Assembly (NCBI GenBank): GCA_944472135.2 | Contig: OX235270.1 | Coordinates: 46,996,352-47,060,351, forward strand | From: Trichobilharzia regenti | Taxonomy: Eukaryota; Platyhelminthes; Trematoda; Strigeidida; Schistosomatidae | DNA length: 64,000 bases | Direction: 5' to 3' | In this document: positions 45,542-58,913 of the stretch, one piece after another | How the letters are laid out: every line of letters begins with the position of its first letter | How positions within the stretch are numbered: the stretch's first letter is position 1 | Notes under the pieces: model-generated | What the model was told of the DNA's origin: nothing | What the model saw: the letters and a program-made list of their open reading frames with translations, nothing else | The model's database searches: none | Made by a program: the position numbers and the translations under genes

Positions 45542-48500
45542 TTAGATTGTTACTATTTTCATAACCTGTACATTATGTACTCACATTACAATGTATACAT
45601 ATCATTTCTCATGAAAATAAAAATTGTGACTACTCAGGGGATAATTAATATCTTGATTACTTCTACTATTACTACTACTACTAATAATAACAATAGTGAT
45701 GTCTTTTCTAATATACATTTAATATATTTCAGTTAACAATCCGGAAACTATTTTGCAGTTATTACTATTAACCGAAACTGAGTTGCACATAATTGCTTTG
45801 CACGAAATAAATGAAAAGGACAAGATAAAAAAGTACTTTCAATACCAGTGAAATTGTCTACATATAATGTTGTCACGGGTAAATAAAAATATGTATATAG
45901 AGTTTTCTCAAAAATAATAAATAAATACATATAAAATGTACATATATGCGCATATATATTTCACTTTATTCCTAATTTATACAGATGCCAAAAGACAGGT
46001 ATCAAGATAAACAAAATAATGAAACAAATATGATGGGTTAGAATTACTATGTAAGTTAATTTATTATTATTATTATTGAACAAACGAAAAGAGCATGTAA
46101 ACTACAAGGAGTGCAAGTATGCATTTTATTAAGACCTGATGTTCACTCTTGGTATTCATTGAAAGAGAGAGATAGGTGATAGAGAGCGATAGGCGAGAGC
46201 TCTGACTCTCTCTTTCTCTCATTTATTGTCTGAATTGAAATTTACCTACTCTTCCTGTCACATATATCATAACTATAATATTATTTTCATTTTAAAGAAG
46301 AAGAAATGCACATACTATCAAAACTTTGTTTCCACATTCTTGTGAGACGCTTAAAGGAAGTTGATACGCACACATTGTGTCATGATATAGAAAATTGTGA
46401 GAAAGAAGAAATTAACTTCACTGTTGTCATTCAAATTTCAATTGCACACTTGTTATTATTTACTAAAATTTTATGAGGTGAAGTTATGCTAAGATTGTTG
46501 AGTATTTCTTCCTTTCTTAGAAGAAAGAAAACATAAATTTGTGATAATAGGGGAATAATTGAAGCGCATATTTGACCACTTTTTTTTGGAATGAACAAAG
46601 TTAGTTTAAGAAACTTTCTTCACATGAAGTAGCAGACGGCAGTCAAAATGGATGGAGATAGGAAGCAACAATAATAATAATAATCAATTGAAGTAGAAAT
46701 GTTAACATAATTTTTTCAGCTTAGTTTTAACTTGAAAAGGAAAAGAAAGCAGTATTTGTTTTTGCAACAGTTTTTGAAAGAGATACGAGTACCTGTCTAG
46801 CCAAATAGAATAGACTCTTTTTACTTTATCATAGTAAAGTTCACTCTAAGTAACGGGAAGAGAAAGACTTGAATTAATAAAAGACGTTCTTCACTTAAGA
46901 GAGAAGTGATGCAAATGTTTCTGTATTATACAATTGGAAATTAAACATCAATGATTGTTGCAATTGTTGCAATAATGTAGTTGTAATCTTTGTTAAGCTT
47001 GTACGGGAAATTTTAAGTCTATCCTTAAAGTTTGATATTTTGCTAATTTTCTCTGGGCACTTTAGAGAATCAATTAACCAATTGAGTTTGTAGCTAAAAT
47101 ATAATGATAATTTATGCTAAATAGTGTTGTGTGAACGTGACACGAAAAGAAAACCCAGGCGTTAAAAAAAAACTCATCGGATTCATATATTTCAATATGT
47201 CTGTGTTACTATAAAAAATCTTGTTAGGTAATCTTCACGTATAAGAATTTTATGAGAGGGCACTGAGGCAAAACTCCAATGGCTAATTCATGTTTTCAAG
47301 TATTGGTGGGCAGAGTATACATTGTCACTGTGCAGATCCTTGTAATGACCTGTAGTCAAACCGATAGTCTCTTCAGACTGCAGCATTTGATTATTTAGGG
47401 AACAATACACTCTGCTAGTGAGTAACAACAGTCTAAGAATTATTATTATTGACTGATTGACTTTCAACATCAGTGATATTTAGATAATTTTGTGAAGCAC
47501 ATTGAGAAAAGCCTATTGAGAAAATTCATTATTTTCACTTCACTTATTATTCACAAGTCTTAGACTATTTTCAAGCCCAATGTTCTCCCTAAATCTGTGA
47601 TATCTCAATTAAAAGAGACAAGTTCGAACTTGTTCGTTAAGATATACGTATACACTTGGATATGAAAATAGTTGAATTTATTGAAACATTTATTCATTGG
47701 AACGACTGGGCATTGCAACTGATGATGACAGTCAACATTGTTTGGTTATAAGTGTTTCACGTGTTTTGTAATAAATATCGTGTGAACAATCATGAGCGAC
47801 TACTAAAGGCTAGTTTTTAATCGTAACACCGTTGGCCATATGTATATACATATATACGTGATCAACGGAAAAGGCATTTAAAGAAGCAGCGGCTTTTTTT
47901 GCCGAAGTAAATGATAACTACACAGAGAGTTAATGCATAAGTGAATGCACCTGAAGGCCAACAGCTTCAATATCACGTAATCAAATAAACTAATAATTTC
48001 AACGACTTAAGGAGTGGGTAATAGTGAGAAATAATAATAACAATAATGATAAAGAAATATACCGGAGACACGTCATACATTGCCGGTGTACGTATATGAA
48101 TAAAAATTTCCTCTCTTGTAGGTTTACGTAGATAAACACTTATACTTTCGTAAGATAATAGTTGCATTCCCCATTTTATCATTATCATAAAAAGACATAA
48201 AGAAAATATTATTTATGGATATAAACGATAAGTTTTTATATCAATTTTTCAAATGTTGTAAAATATTCAACAGCTTAATGCTGGAAAAGGTTACTGAAGG
48301 CATAAAGCAATCAATGCATCCAAATCTTACATAAGTCATACAGGTTATTCAACATGTGAAGATCACTACTAACAAAGATTATATAGGTTGGAATTATCCT
48401 GCAATTTTTAAACGTCGGAATCTATTCTTCTGTTTCAAATATCTTCAAGTCTTTAAAATGTGTTGAGATTACCTGGTGACCAGTAGCGTACAAAAGTAGG

Positions 48501-50364
48501 CTCATGTTTTGTTCTGTCTGTTTATATTAGGAAATAGTGTACTGAAGGCGTGTGCCTTTCAGTACCCGTGATCATCTTAAAAGTGATATTTACCAGGAGG
48601 TAAAGTCATATTAAAAATCTAGCACACTTGAAATTTTTTCAAACTAACATTGTGAAGGCAGAGGAGAGTTTTATTAGGAATGAGTGAACGCGAAATGTAC
48701 AAAAGACATATTTGAATCTATTTATTTCCAATTCAAGTGAATCGCAGGTAAACAAGTCTTAATTTAGAATGGAACATAGTTTTTAATCAGATAGTGACAT
48801 CGGTTCGTGGCAATTAACATCCTTCCTACCTAAAGGTTATTTACAGAATCCAGGTGTCTCGATCACCTGTCTAGTAAAATGCAATCGCCTTAAATGCAAA
48901 AAAGCATTTAAATCCACTGAGCAGAAAACTTTTCTAGACACTGTGATTGAAAATTGTTTTCTGCTGAATAAAATATGTACCACTTGGTGAATAGGTTTTG
49001 TTCCTCCTCTGAAGTAAGCGTCAGTGAAAAATTACGATGAACACTGGAAAAAACAAACAAAAGAAACTGTTCACAATCAATCAAGTCCGTTGTGTTTCCT
49101 GTTGCCCAGTCTGGATGATTTGACAACATTTATTCTAACAATTAAATACTAAATGTCTATAGTCTAATAAAAAGTATACTGAGTGTTTACTGGCTTACAT
49201 TAAAGCAGAGAATAATTGTACAATAATACAAATAATACTTCTAGCAATTACGTACGGGAATGCATAGGTTTGTTAATATCTATTGGACGATAAATCTCTA
49301 AATTCACGACGAAATGTTCCGATAAGCTGTCCGGTTAAAGGTTCTATTAACTTAAGGAATTGACTGTGTGACTGGCATATTCACTTTGTGAAAAACGTAT
49401 GTCTTAATTCAAGCTTAGATTTTCTCTTAATTCCAGTTTAAATACACCTTTGGAGCCTGTCATATTAATGGAGATTGAGTGTTTTTGAAGTCAACTGATT
49501 AGTACTGAACAATCTACAATCAGTCAGTAGTAGTAAAACTGATTACTAAAAAATCCACAAAAATTGTTAGCTCTCAGTAGAAATATAGTATGTCAAAGTG
49601 ACATAATATAATGGAATAATAATTTTCAGATAATGTAGCGAAAATAGTTTTGTGAAGAAAAAACACAGTTGTTCTAGTAACTTGTCATGATATATTATTT
49701 CCAAATAAGCGCCAAAATAAAGTTTACACGAAGACTGGAAGAGGTATTTTATTTCTTAGAATTTAACCTACTATATATAAATTTTTTACATAACAGTATA
49801 TTCCCTTCTAGGCTAAAGCCATTAGCTGAGTTTATAACAGTGAATTAAGACCGACTCATTAATTTCATAAGAACAGAAAAAAAATTTTGAAATCCCACTT
49901 AGTTGTTTAAGGTTTACAGATGAAGGTACTGAAATAACTTTTTTAATATTTTAAAATTTTAGTAACCTGTCAAGCATATATGTGACATGTACACATATAT
50001 ACCTTAGAACAATGATTACTAAATACTGGTGATTTAATTATTGCTATGATTATGATTATTATTATCATCAATTATATTATCTATTTTAAAATTTTTGTTT
50101 TTCTACTTCGACTTCGTTTAGAGATTAAGAGAAATTAGGAGAAAAAAATATAACAACAATGAAAGAAAAATAGTTTCGTCTATCGGATAATGCAATTAGT
50201 AATCACATGTTAGGAATAATTAACTTGGGTATATTTTGCTGAAATTATTGTACGTTTAGTCGATACAGACCGGATAGATTGGTTGAAGGCAATCGGAAGG
50301 AAGTCCTGGATGTAGACTCCTTTTTGGTTATTTAGTACACGTTAACAAGGTATATCTGCCGACT
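45542..50364. other. Gene-poor stretch
   Basis: AT-rich with simple repeats, for example a GA/CT-rich inverted patch at 46163-46220. One minus-strand open stretch (49070-48908) follows a strong acceptor-like ttgttttttccag and reads NFSLTLTSEEEQNLFTKWYI through CLEKFSAQWI to a stop; no family is recognised, and I rate it below 0.2 as a gene. Confidence 0.4.
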
Positions 50365-50490
50365 GATGGTTTTTTTTTCCGGGCTTTGAAGTTTCTATAG
50401 CGATCGCATTGTATTTTTTTGAGTTAGTATCATTAGTTCCACACGCCCAACCCTCCGTATTTTTTCCGGGTTTAGGAACGGCTAGTTAAC
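50365..50490 (-). mobile_element. RTE-like 5' region fragment
   Basis: On the minus strand it reads gagggttgggcgtgtgg, then gctatagaaacttcaaagc, resembling the 5' region of the RTE element at 13335-13410 and the body of SINE family B. No coding part. Confidence 0.5.
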
Positions 50491-50565
50491 TAGGCTGACT
50501 GATGGAATTCAATAAACAATAAGTAGTACTTCTCAGATAGGCAATATATATATATAAATATAAAA

Positions 50566-50797
50566 TAATTTTTCCTTCACGTTCCCAGTGGAACATAGGG
50601 CTCCAAGCCAGTGACTTGAAGTTTCTGTAGCAGTGTTTAATTTTTACAGGATGGGGTTGCTAGCCTCATGCCCAACCTTTCCTCTTTACCAGCATTATTT
50701 CTGGCTCAGTGAGGTAAAGGAGTGCGCCGGCTGAGGGTCGAACCCCGGACCAAATGCATGGTCGGCGAGCGTCCTAACCGCTATACCACCGACGCAC
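50566..50797 (-). mobile_element. tRNA-derived SINE, family B, inserted in an (AT)n tract
   Basis: Minus strand: gtgcgtcggtggtatagcgg, B box gggttcgaccct, body ggctagcaaccccatcctg, tail ccctatgttccactgggaac. It is flanked on both sides by ATATAT repeats, as if it had inserted into a microsatellite. Confidence 0.88.
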
Positions 50798-51997
50798 ATA
50801 TATATATATATTGGCAGCTAATAATTCACGTTGATTTTTCATGTCCATCCAAAGTATAAATAACACTTACAATTCAGGATATTTCGCAAGTGCACAGTTT
50901 TTGTATGAACAACGCAAACTGTTTAAATTTAACCGATAAACAACGATATATGATAACTTTTTTTTACATATACCTCTGATAAATAAGTCCATTGTATCGA
51001 AGTCACTAAGCTGTAAAATGATTGGTTTACTGCATAATATACATCAATAATATTGCAAATATAACATACATATTAGCTAATATGATTCACGTTGATTATT
51101 TATTGATATTATATCAGTACATGTGTGTGTGTGTGTGTGCGAGAGAATGTGCGTAGATTAGTGATGTACAGAGAGAGAGAGAGAGAGAGAGATGACAGTT
51201 ATGGATGAAGTTTTCATGAATATCGATTGCATGACTATGTACACAATGCATACTTCACTCGAGTGATGTAAAAATGATGGAATTGTTCATTACACTGGAA
51301 TTCATTCATTCATACACACTATTTATTTTAATGAAATTAGTCGTAGTTTAGTCGACGTTAGGCTACGCGATAAACCCTATATCTAATGTACTAGTGGTCA
51401 TTTAATCTAGTGAAAGAGATTGTTGTATTTGAATCACTATTCTGCTGTACACTGTACACGTAACAAAACTGATCTGAAAAGGCATAGTTTCTTCTGTGAA
51501 ATTACCCAGTGTATTAGTAGGATACTTTTCATAAACGACTGTAGATTAATGAAATAGCTTTGTATACAGACAAGAAATAAAGGTGGTCTATGAAATGCTA
51601 AACAAAGTTAAAACATCGACTTGACATTACTTGGATATAATTTCCTAGTGCATGACAGGAAAAGTATGCAAACATTCAAGCAAAAGTAAAAATGGTTGTC
51701 ATTTTTCATACAAAAAACTCTAAAAATAGAACCAAATCAACCAGAATTTGCTGTAAGCTCAAGCCATTTCATTTTTTTTATCCCACCCCATATTTCCTTA
51801 AAAACCTGTTAAGTGTTGTACGAAATAGAAACTTCTCAACATAGTTTCCAAATCTCAGTACTTTACAAAGAAAAATTAAACACTATGATTTATAAATGGG
51901 ACTGTTGGACAGAAAATCAGGAGTTTTATGGGTAATTTATCAAGCTGAATTAAGTAAATTGAAAACAGTAAGTGTTCTATGCGATTATTTGTTGTTG
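50798..51997. other. Gene-poor stretch with simple repeats
   Basis: (GT)n at about 51121-51139 and (GA)n at 51171-51191; no gene recognised. Confidence 0.5.
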
Positions 51998-52280
51998 CGT
52001 TCCCAGTGGAAGTTAGGGCCTTACCAGCACATCTCTATTGCACTTGACTGTCTGTCATCCCGGACTTTGCAAAAGCCTTCATATCATTTTCACTTAGTCT
52101 CTTCCATGTCATGATCGGACGTTGAACTCATCTCGTCCCATTTAGGTTATACTAGAGGTCTGTTTTGTGATGTCCCTTGAATATCATCCCAAAGTATTTT
52201 CAGTGTATCTCCATATCCTTCTACATTTCAATTCAGCAACATGTGGTTGGCTGGTTCTATGAATGCTAGAGTCTACAGGA
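51998..52280 (-). mobile_element. RTE-like 3' fragment (minus strand)
   Basis: On the minus strand the sequence ends gccctaacttccactgggaac, the RTE-type 3' signature, preceded by a region with gacatggaagagactaagtg similar to the WRR/WKR block of RTE C-termini. Strongly decayed. Confidence 0.5.
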
Positions 52281-52684
52281 TTTGCGAGAGTCAGTTTTTT
52301 CAACAAGACATCATTTCTGATATACTGTATAGGCTAGTGTTATGTATACAGACATTCTGAGACAAACCTTTCAAGGTAAAAATCAAAAGGTAGAACTCCA
52401 TGTGTATCGACTGAATAGTTTCATTTATACTTGTAAATCATCTCATTTTAACTACTAAACACTGTATTAAACAAAAATAAAAGAAGCATTGGAAATTTAG
52501 TCGTGCATACTGAGATGCTTATCTAATGATCCATGAAACCTTAAGCTGCATGTGTTTAGAGGAAGTATCAGAGGATGTTAGAAACACGGTAATGCCTTCG
52601 ATTTTATTCGGATGCACTTTAACCTTCGCAAGCGATGGTTACATTGTTTCACCATCTAAGTATTTTTCGACTATTTGACGCATA

Positions 52685-52722
<38 letters not shown>

Positions 52723-53467
52723 TTATCATATATCAGCCCTAATTGTAAACATCTAGAAAACAGTTTTAACATGTAACCGAAGGTACTTGAGCAAGGAATG
52801 AGTGAGAATTCCATTTCATAACTATCTGTTAATGGAAACTTCCCGGTAATTGATTAGTTTTAATTCTATCAATGAATTCCAGCATGAAACATACTGGTGG
52901 TTATTATCACTCTACCATATGGGAATAATAAAATCCTTCAGTATACCAATAAGTGTTCTATGGGCTCACAGTTAACATATTGCGAAATTTTCAAGTGGAC
53001 AAATTGTGAAAAACTAAATTATAAGCTGTACTTTTAAAGGCACATTATGCCCAAAATATGCATGAAGGTCTACGATGGCGCATTTGCAAAAGCATACAAA
53101 AAGTCTGGTCCGGTTTGAATTTTAACGTCAATATAATGACACTATGTGATATAAAAACCCCTTGGACAGATAAAACTTTTAAAAGAAGTGATAAAAACAA
53201 GTGCAACTGAAATGCACCTTTATATAGGCCTATGATGTTATTTTTCTGCTGATTAATCACCAGTGATAACGGTATTCATAAACATTGAAACGAGAATAAA
53301 TTTGATCAGTAAAAGTAGTGTACTACTACATCTAAGCACTTAAAACTTAATGGGAAAAATTCATTGATAAGCGATAGCAATACGTGGAAAACGTATGCAA
53401 ACTGAACATTTATTAATCCCTTATCTCTGATATTGTATTTTCCATATACTACGAATCTTTCCTGTAG
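52281..53467. other. Gene-poor stretch
   Basis: Contains an (AT)n tract at 52689-52717; otherwise nothing recognised. Confidence 0.5.
52689..52717. repeat. (AT)n microsatellite
   Basis: About 29 bp of AT repeats. Confidence 0.95.
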
Positions 53468-53787
53468 TCATCTTATGGTGGAAATTGTTGTTGTATACTA
53501 TTAAGTGTGACAAACGATACAGCTATATAAGGAAATCACAAAATGATTTGGCTTCTTGTTATTTTGCACAAATGGGCTTAACGGGTCAAAGTATTCTTCA
53601 CGTGCCTAATCACGGCTCAATCACTTGGCCAGTGCAGTCTTCGAAATTGGAGCTCCTCGTAATTTCCAGTGAAGTGAAAAAAGTCATGTGTGGTCGTGTA
53701 CAAGATAATGATACTATGCAAAATAAATATCGTTCATTATTTGGCATAGATACTGACAATTGTGGACAATTAGTCGAAAAATGCTAA
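53468..53787 (+). CDS. Orphan open reading frame, possible terminal exon
   Basis: An acceptor-like ctttcctgtag precedes about 105 codons without a stop: KSQNDLASCYFAQMGLTGQS, ILHVPNHGSITWPVQSSKLE and DTDNCGQLVEKC before the stop. The amino-acid mix is protein-like and the GC is above local background. No domain is recognised; it could be a retroelement remnant or the last exon of an unidentified gene. Confidence 0.3.
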
Positions 53788-54497
53788 TTCTGTTAGCACA
53801 GATTAACATAGACAATATATGCAAAACATGTGGGAAGATAATATCATGAAATAATACATCCCAGAGTATTCATTGGCATTAAGATTTACTAAGAGTGACT
53901 TTCCTACCTATATAAAAGTCCACAATACAACAAGTCAAAATTAACTGTAATACATAAACTAGCCTTTCTGTTTACCAATTACCAGGTACAACAGAATACA
54001 AGTAAAAACGAAAAAGTAGTCAATCGAGTATTTTCAGGCTCACACTTATCGGTTGGTTGTAATACCACTTTTACTCATGAAATATCACCATGAAAACCTT
54101 GACAGTCATTCGCTTTCATTCTTACTGAAATTTACCTAATAAAAAGCAGATTAATAGGTTCTTCATAGCAAGATAAATTATAATATCAAAATTATGCTAT
54201 CCATCACAAATATATATGCAGTAACAGATGTGGATCTTTGATTGATAAGGCGCATTACAGGAAATCTCTTCTTCACAGAGTTGTTAGTAGTCATCGCTAA
54301 ACATCTCCGAGAATGATGAATATGTGGCAAAAAGCTGACAACAGCTAAAATAATAAGAAGAATTGTTTTGTTATGAATAAAGAACTACAAATGAATTACA
54401 CACCTGAAATGTTCTGCAAACGCTACCGAAATTTTGACAAATGACTAAAAAGCATTTGAGTGAAAGATTGGTATTAGTTTATCATAAATTCAAGTTG

Positions 54498-54546
<49 letters not shown>

Positions 54547-54664
54547 TAGATAAGTAATCCTGATTTACAGACTTCAGAGTTCTGGTAAACATTCAACCTA
54601 AGTTTCTTTTAATATACTTTTTCAGCAATAACAAACAACTAGTTAGCTAATCAGAATAACTTAC
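53788..54664. other. Gene-poor stretch with (AT)n
   Basis: (AT)n at 54500-54544; no gene recognised. Confidence 0.5.
54500..54544. repeat. (AT)n microsatellite
   Basis: About 45 bp of AT repeats. Confidence 0.95.
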
Positions 54665-54844
54665 AAATCGACTTCCCGCCAGTTGTGTGGAACCACATGG
54701 AAGCTTCTCTCTGTACACCATCATCAAGAACTGGAAATGTGAAATTAGTTACACCCCAGTGACCAGTCAGTGCATCTACTACAGTCCTACAGAAAGCCAA
54801 GCGGAAGCTAAAATAGTTCAGTGATAACATCTTTGACTGCAGCA
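54665..54844 (-). CDS. Orphan candidate internal exon (minus strand)
   Basis: Bounded by the acceptor ctctttttccag and donor GATTT|GTAAGT on the minus strand. Reads LSLNYFSFRLAFCRTVVDAL, TGHWGVTNFTFPVLDDGVQR, EASMWFHTTGGKS. The phrase CRTVVDALTGHW recalls C-terminal regions of non-LTR retroelement proteins, so a retroelement remnant is as likely as a gene exon. Confidence 0.25.
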
Positions 54845-55016
54845 CTGGAAAAAGAGATTTTGAGCTATTTCTTTGGAGGTCACAGGTATTCGTCATTGAC
54901 GAGTGTCAGTATGTATAAAACCTGAGTCAAGGGATTTTGACCAACTGTTTTCATCAACTTACAAAATTATATTCATTTTTAAAACAATAAATCATGGAAA
55001 ACAAATCTTTTTGAAC

Positions 55017-55205
55017 TAAGAGCGTATAATTGGTGGATGGTGAATACCAGTGGAATCGAGGATTCGCATTTCGTCCTATTTTGGACTCGTCATCTGGATG
55101 TGCCTGCATTTCTCAGTGAGTGATGATGTTCCCACCGAGGCTCGAACCCAGTGCCCATAGTTTCAAGCGCCAAAGCGTTATCCACTAGACCACTTGGGCC
55201 ACGAG
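55017..55205 (-). mobile_element. Sm-alpha-type SINE with tRNA-like head and hammerhead
   Basis: Minus strand: ggcccaagtggtctagtgg (A-box-like head), ggcgcttgaaactatggg, B box gggttcgagcctc, then the hammerhead region agtccaaaataggacgaaat and gattccactggtattcacc. This is the layout of the schistosome Sm-alpha family, whose members carry an active hammerhead. Confidence 0.8.
55037..55100 (-). ncRNA. Hammerhead-like motif in Sm-alpha-type SINE
   Basis: Stem II gtcc...ggac followed by gaaatg is conserved, but the CUGAUGA core reads cagatga on the minus strand, so this copy is likely weak or inactive. Confidence 0.6.
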
Positions 55206-55241
55206 AGCCACCTCTTGTGCAACGGGTCATATTAGTTATTG

Positions 55242-55373
55242 AATTGAATTTTTGATTTTCCCGTTGATTGATTGGACCGAAGTGCTCGGTCTCAGGTTGA
55301 CATGTCGGCTTCTTGAGACCTGAGACTGAGCACTTCGGTCCAATCAATCGGTGGGAAAATCAAAAATTCAATT
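55242..55373. repeat. Foldback palindrome, 55-bp arms
   Basis: Arms 55242-55296 and 55319-55373 are inverted and nearly perfect (gaccgaagtgctcggtctc against gagactgagcacttcggtc) around a 22-bp loop. It lies about 40 bp from the Sm-alpha-type SINE. It could be a small foldback or MITE-like element. Confidence 0.85.
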
Positions 55374-56928
55374 AAATAAGAGCGTATAGATTAGAAACTA
55401 GATAAAGACAATCAGAAACAAATCTATTGAATTAACTGACTAGAAGAAAGGTGAATATAAGAAATCTACTGAAGTAATGTATTGTGAAGCATTTACGTCA
55501 TTGCCAAAGGCAATCAAACTTTCAATTTCTACGTAACGAAACACGCTCATGATGATAGACAATATTATTAGGAAATATCAGTTGCTTTTTAACACTTGTC
55601 TAGTCGATATTAGACTATTGTGAATGAATTGTGATTGTGTGTATCTGTAACGGCAGAGGACAAGGGACTTGGTAAAGGTGTGTTTATTTGGAATTTGGTA
55701 TTGCTATATACCGAAATTAAGTACATCTTATCATCAAATCACCATTTGCAAAGACCTTCCGTATTGTACTACTTCTATCTTTTATTTTGTGTTTCTTTGT
55801 TTTCATCTCACGTCTCTTATATTTTTCTGCAACACTTAATCATTTGCTTTCCCAGACGTCAAATATATCCTAATCCTATCTGATGATTTTATCCCGATGA
55901 ACGACTCTTTACAAATACACTACTGATAAATCTCATCAGTAGTGCACACGGCATATATCTGAGCAGTGATTTTTTTTTAAAAAGGCACTTTATAACAATA
56001 CAGATTTATTTAGTTGATTTTCCTTTCTTCGGATAACTTTTTTGTTTAAGGATACAAATAAAATCAGCATAACTTTATCCTACTTGTTTTCTCTTTCTGA
56101 GTTTCTATCGAATAAAACATCTACTCCATTAACTAACATAAAGTGTGTGTGAGTGAGTGTTAAATAAAGAAAATTTTTACACTTGATGTATAGTGTAGGC
56201 AATCACTTGAAATATTTTACAAGAATGTTATTACTTTTGCAAAGAGGTGTTAAGTGTTTATAGGAATTATATTAAAAAGACAAACTCAAGAGTGCGTAAA
56301 TCTCAACTAGGAAGCCATTTGACTTGCACAAGAGTTTAATTTGCTTTAGAGATAATAAAAATAAAGCTGTCTAGAAGTTTTTTTTAAAAAAAACATTTTC
56401 TATATAAAATGTCCATGCATAATTTTTGTTTAACCTTTACTTAAATATTGGTTTCACTCAGTGATCACTTAATTTTTGTTAAATGGCTTTGTTACCAGAA
56501 GATGGTTATAGAGGTAAAAAAAGCTTGCTTTCTTATCACAGTGTCTAGAGACAGTTAAATTGATGAGTTTGCCTTGTACAAATGTTTTATTAAGCTTGAA
56601 GATGATAAATACTTGTTTCTCTAATGGGAATACATAATGGTAGTAAAACAGTTACGAAATAATGAGAATCATTTGGTGCATTATGAAGTACATAGAAGAT
56701 AATACTAATACGTGGATTGTCTGTTCAACTTAAGGCTAAGTAATGACACTTTTTCATGTAGACCAAAAACTCAGAGTCACATATGTTGGTAAGAATTCAT
56801 TGGTTGTCCAGTGACTTTTCAAATGATCCTATGTTGATTATCTTTTACCCGTTTAAATATTGCATATTCAAACTATCCAAGTCATATTTTTATACATAAA
56901 TGAAGATTTACTGTCATGATGAAGGTTT

Positions 56929-56970
<42 letters not shown>

Positions 56971-57399
56971 GTGTGATGAATTAGGGTAGAATGAAAATCT
57001 GCATGGCTACCCAAATCTGTCCAGTGATCTGTTAGATGACCAGTTCATTGCTCAACCAGCCGAGCTACGAAACCCAACTTTTAACCAGATCATCGTTTCA
57101 CTGCAATCACCAGGGATAATGCTCAGCTGTCGTGTAAACAAATGACGCGCTACTATATCGATTAATATTTGTTCTGTATTCTGATATGACCTTAGCGGGA
57201 GCTTGCAAGAGCTACTCAGATTTTCCGGGGACAGCTTTCACTTAACAGTCGATAGTTAAATTGGTATTAGTACAGTTTAGTTTATTGATCAAGTGATTGT
57301 GTTACAGAAATAAAACCAATTCAACAGTTATAAAACTATTCTCCTCTGTTTAACAAAGCGAGAACGAATATATTTTATAGGGTTACATTCTTAAATGAC
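55374..57399. other. Gene-poor stretch
   Basis: AT-rich; (AT)n at about 56932-56965. No gene recognised. Confidence 0.5.
56932..56965. repeat. (AT)n microsatellite
   Basis: About 34 bp of AT repeats. Confidence 0.95.
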
Positions 57400-57900
57400 A
57401 ATGCTACTGAGTGATACAATGAAATTCCGGTTAGATAAGTTAAATAATGCTGCAACAATGGCTGTAGAAGACAGAGTGAACCAGTATCTTTAGAATCTTC
57501 CTGAGAAAGTATTAACAGACAACAATAAGTAAAATGAATTTGAACCAGGATTTTCGCGCATGCCATTCAAATATAGTCTACCCAAAGTCCACAGATGAGA
57601 TTTACTTTTAAAACCAATAATGTCAGTGGTGAAATCACTATGCCAAAACTGGCTATTTTGTTGGCATAAAAACTGGAACCGACCTGAAGAAGGTTAACAG
57701 TTTACATGGTCAACGGACCGTTTGAATCTTCATCTGAACTGGGTCATTTGAATATTGCAGAAATCGCACTATTTACACACACACCAATTGAAGAAACAGT
57801 GAAAATGATTTGCCAGCAGTCTGAATCTTGAGCTGAGACAATTTTTGCGCCATCGTATTAAGAATATTCAATCTTAATTCAAAAACCGACGATACCAATA
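57400..57900 (+). mobile_element. Penelope-like element, N-terminal RT fragment
   Basis: The plus strand reads EFEPGFSRMPFKYSLPKVHR, then LLLKPIMSVVKSLCQN, matching the YGLPKVHKxxxPLRPIVS block at the start of Penelope reverse transcriptase, and near 57780 a TPIEETVKMICQQ stretch. Stops break the frame. The end of the fragment is not clear. Confidence 0.55.
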
Positions 57901-58708
57901 AATCTATAGAGTGATTATGGATCTACCTGTTCTTGTGGATATATTCATAATCCACCTTGAACAAAGGGGACAGAACCGCTGATATGTTCTTTCTGGCTTC
58001 GTTCAAACTAATCGGTAGAACTGGTTGTATGATATTCTCTCTTTTTTGTCTAGTAATGCAGAGTCTTTTATCAAAGCATCGGATACAGTACGTACTTGAA
58101 AGCATATTAACTGCATAGGACTAGTGACAATGGCACGATCATATTATGCATCACACTGAATTCTAAGTCATTCTGGTATAACATCTAGATCTGTTCAGTT
58201 AAAATTCGTTAAAGGTTATTAGTATGACCATTATACAGTTGACTTTCCTCACCGATGATGTAACCATGTTGATAAAATGCAATAACTGCTCTCTACATAT
58301 ACACAGCTTACTAAAAGTAAGCATTCTGGTAATTTTATAAATACTCAAATTGGTGATAAATACACCACATAAAATATTCCTCATTTTGGAAATACTTAAA
58401 AAGACTTCACACATACAAGGCATTATCAAAGGTATTGTTTTACGTGTTCAAATCGACTGAAGCTGTAAACCCATCATAATGATTAAAAAAACTTTGAATT
58501 TGAAAGCGCATTGTGTGTGTGTAGTGAAAAGTTGTTGTGTAAAATGCTTGTCACATAATACAAAGAACCGTTTTTCTTTTTCTGGACGTTACATCAGAAA
58601 TCAATAAATGGCAACAACCATAACAACAGCTGTTATTATTTCAGCTTGATTTGACATTAATGACTGGATAAAGAACCAGACGCTCTAAAAGCGTTTAATT
58701 GGTCAGAA
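57901..58708. other. Gene-poor stretch, possibly more Penelope remnant
   Basis: No further motif could be secured. Confidence 0.35.
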
Positions 58709-58913
58709 TTTTTTTTATTTTATTTTTTTTATTTTTGATTACAGCTTGATTCCACACTGTACTTTTGGTACAAGTATGGAATTTTCAGCGTGGATATCGG
58801 TAGCCCAAAATTCGCAGGCCGACCATAGATATCAGGTGTGCGTCGGCGTGGGCTCGAACCCCGGACCATGTGGATGGTCGGCGAGAGTCCTAACCACTGT
58901 GCCACCGACGCAC
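58709..58913 (-). mobile_element. tRNA-derived SINE, family A (CR1-like tail)
   Basis: Minus strand: gtgcgtcggtggcacagtgg, B box gggttcgagccc, body gatatctatggtcggcctgc, tail gctgaaaattccatacttgt and tacagtgtggaatcaagctg, then A-rich repeats. Confidence 0.88.
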
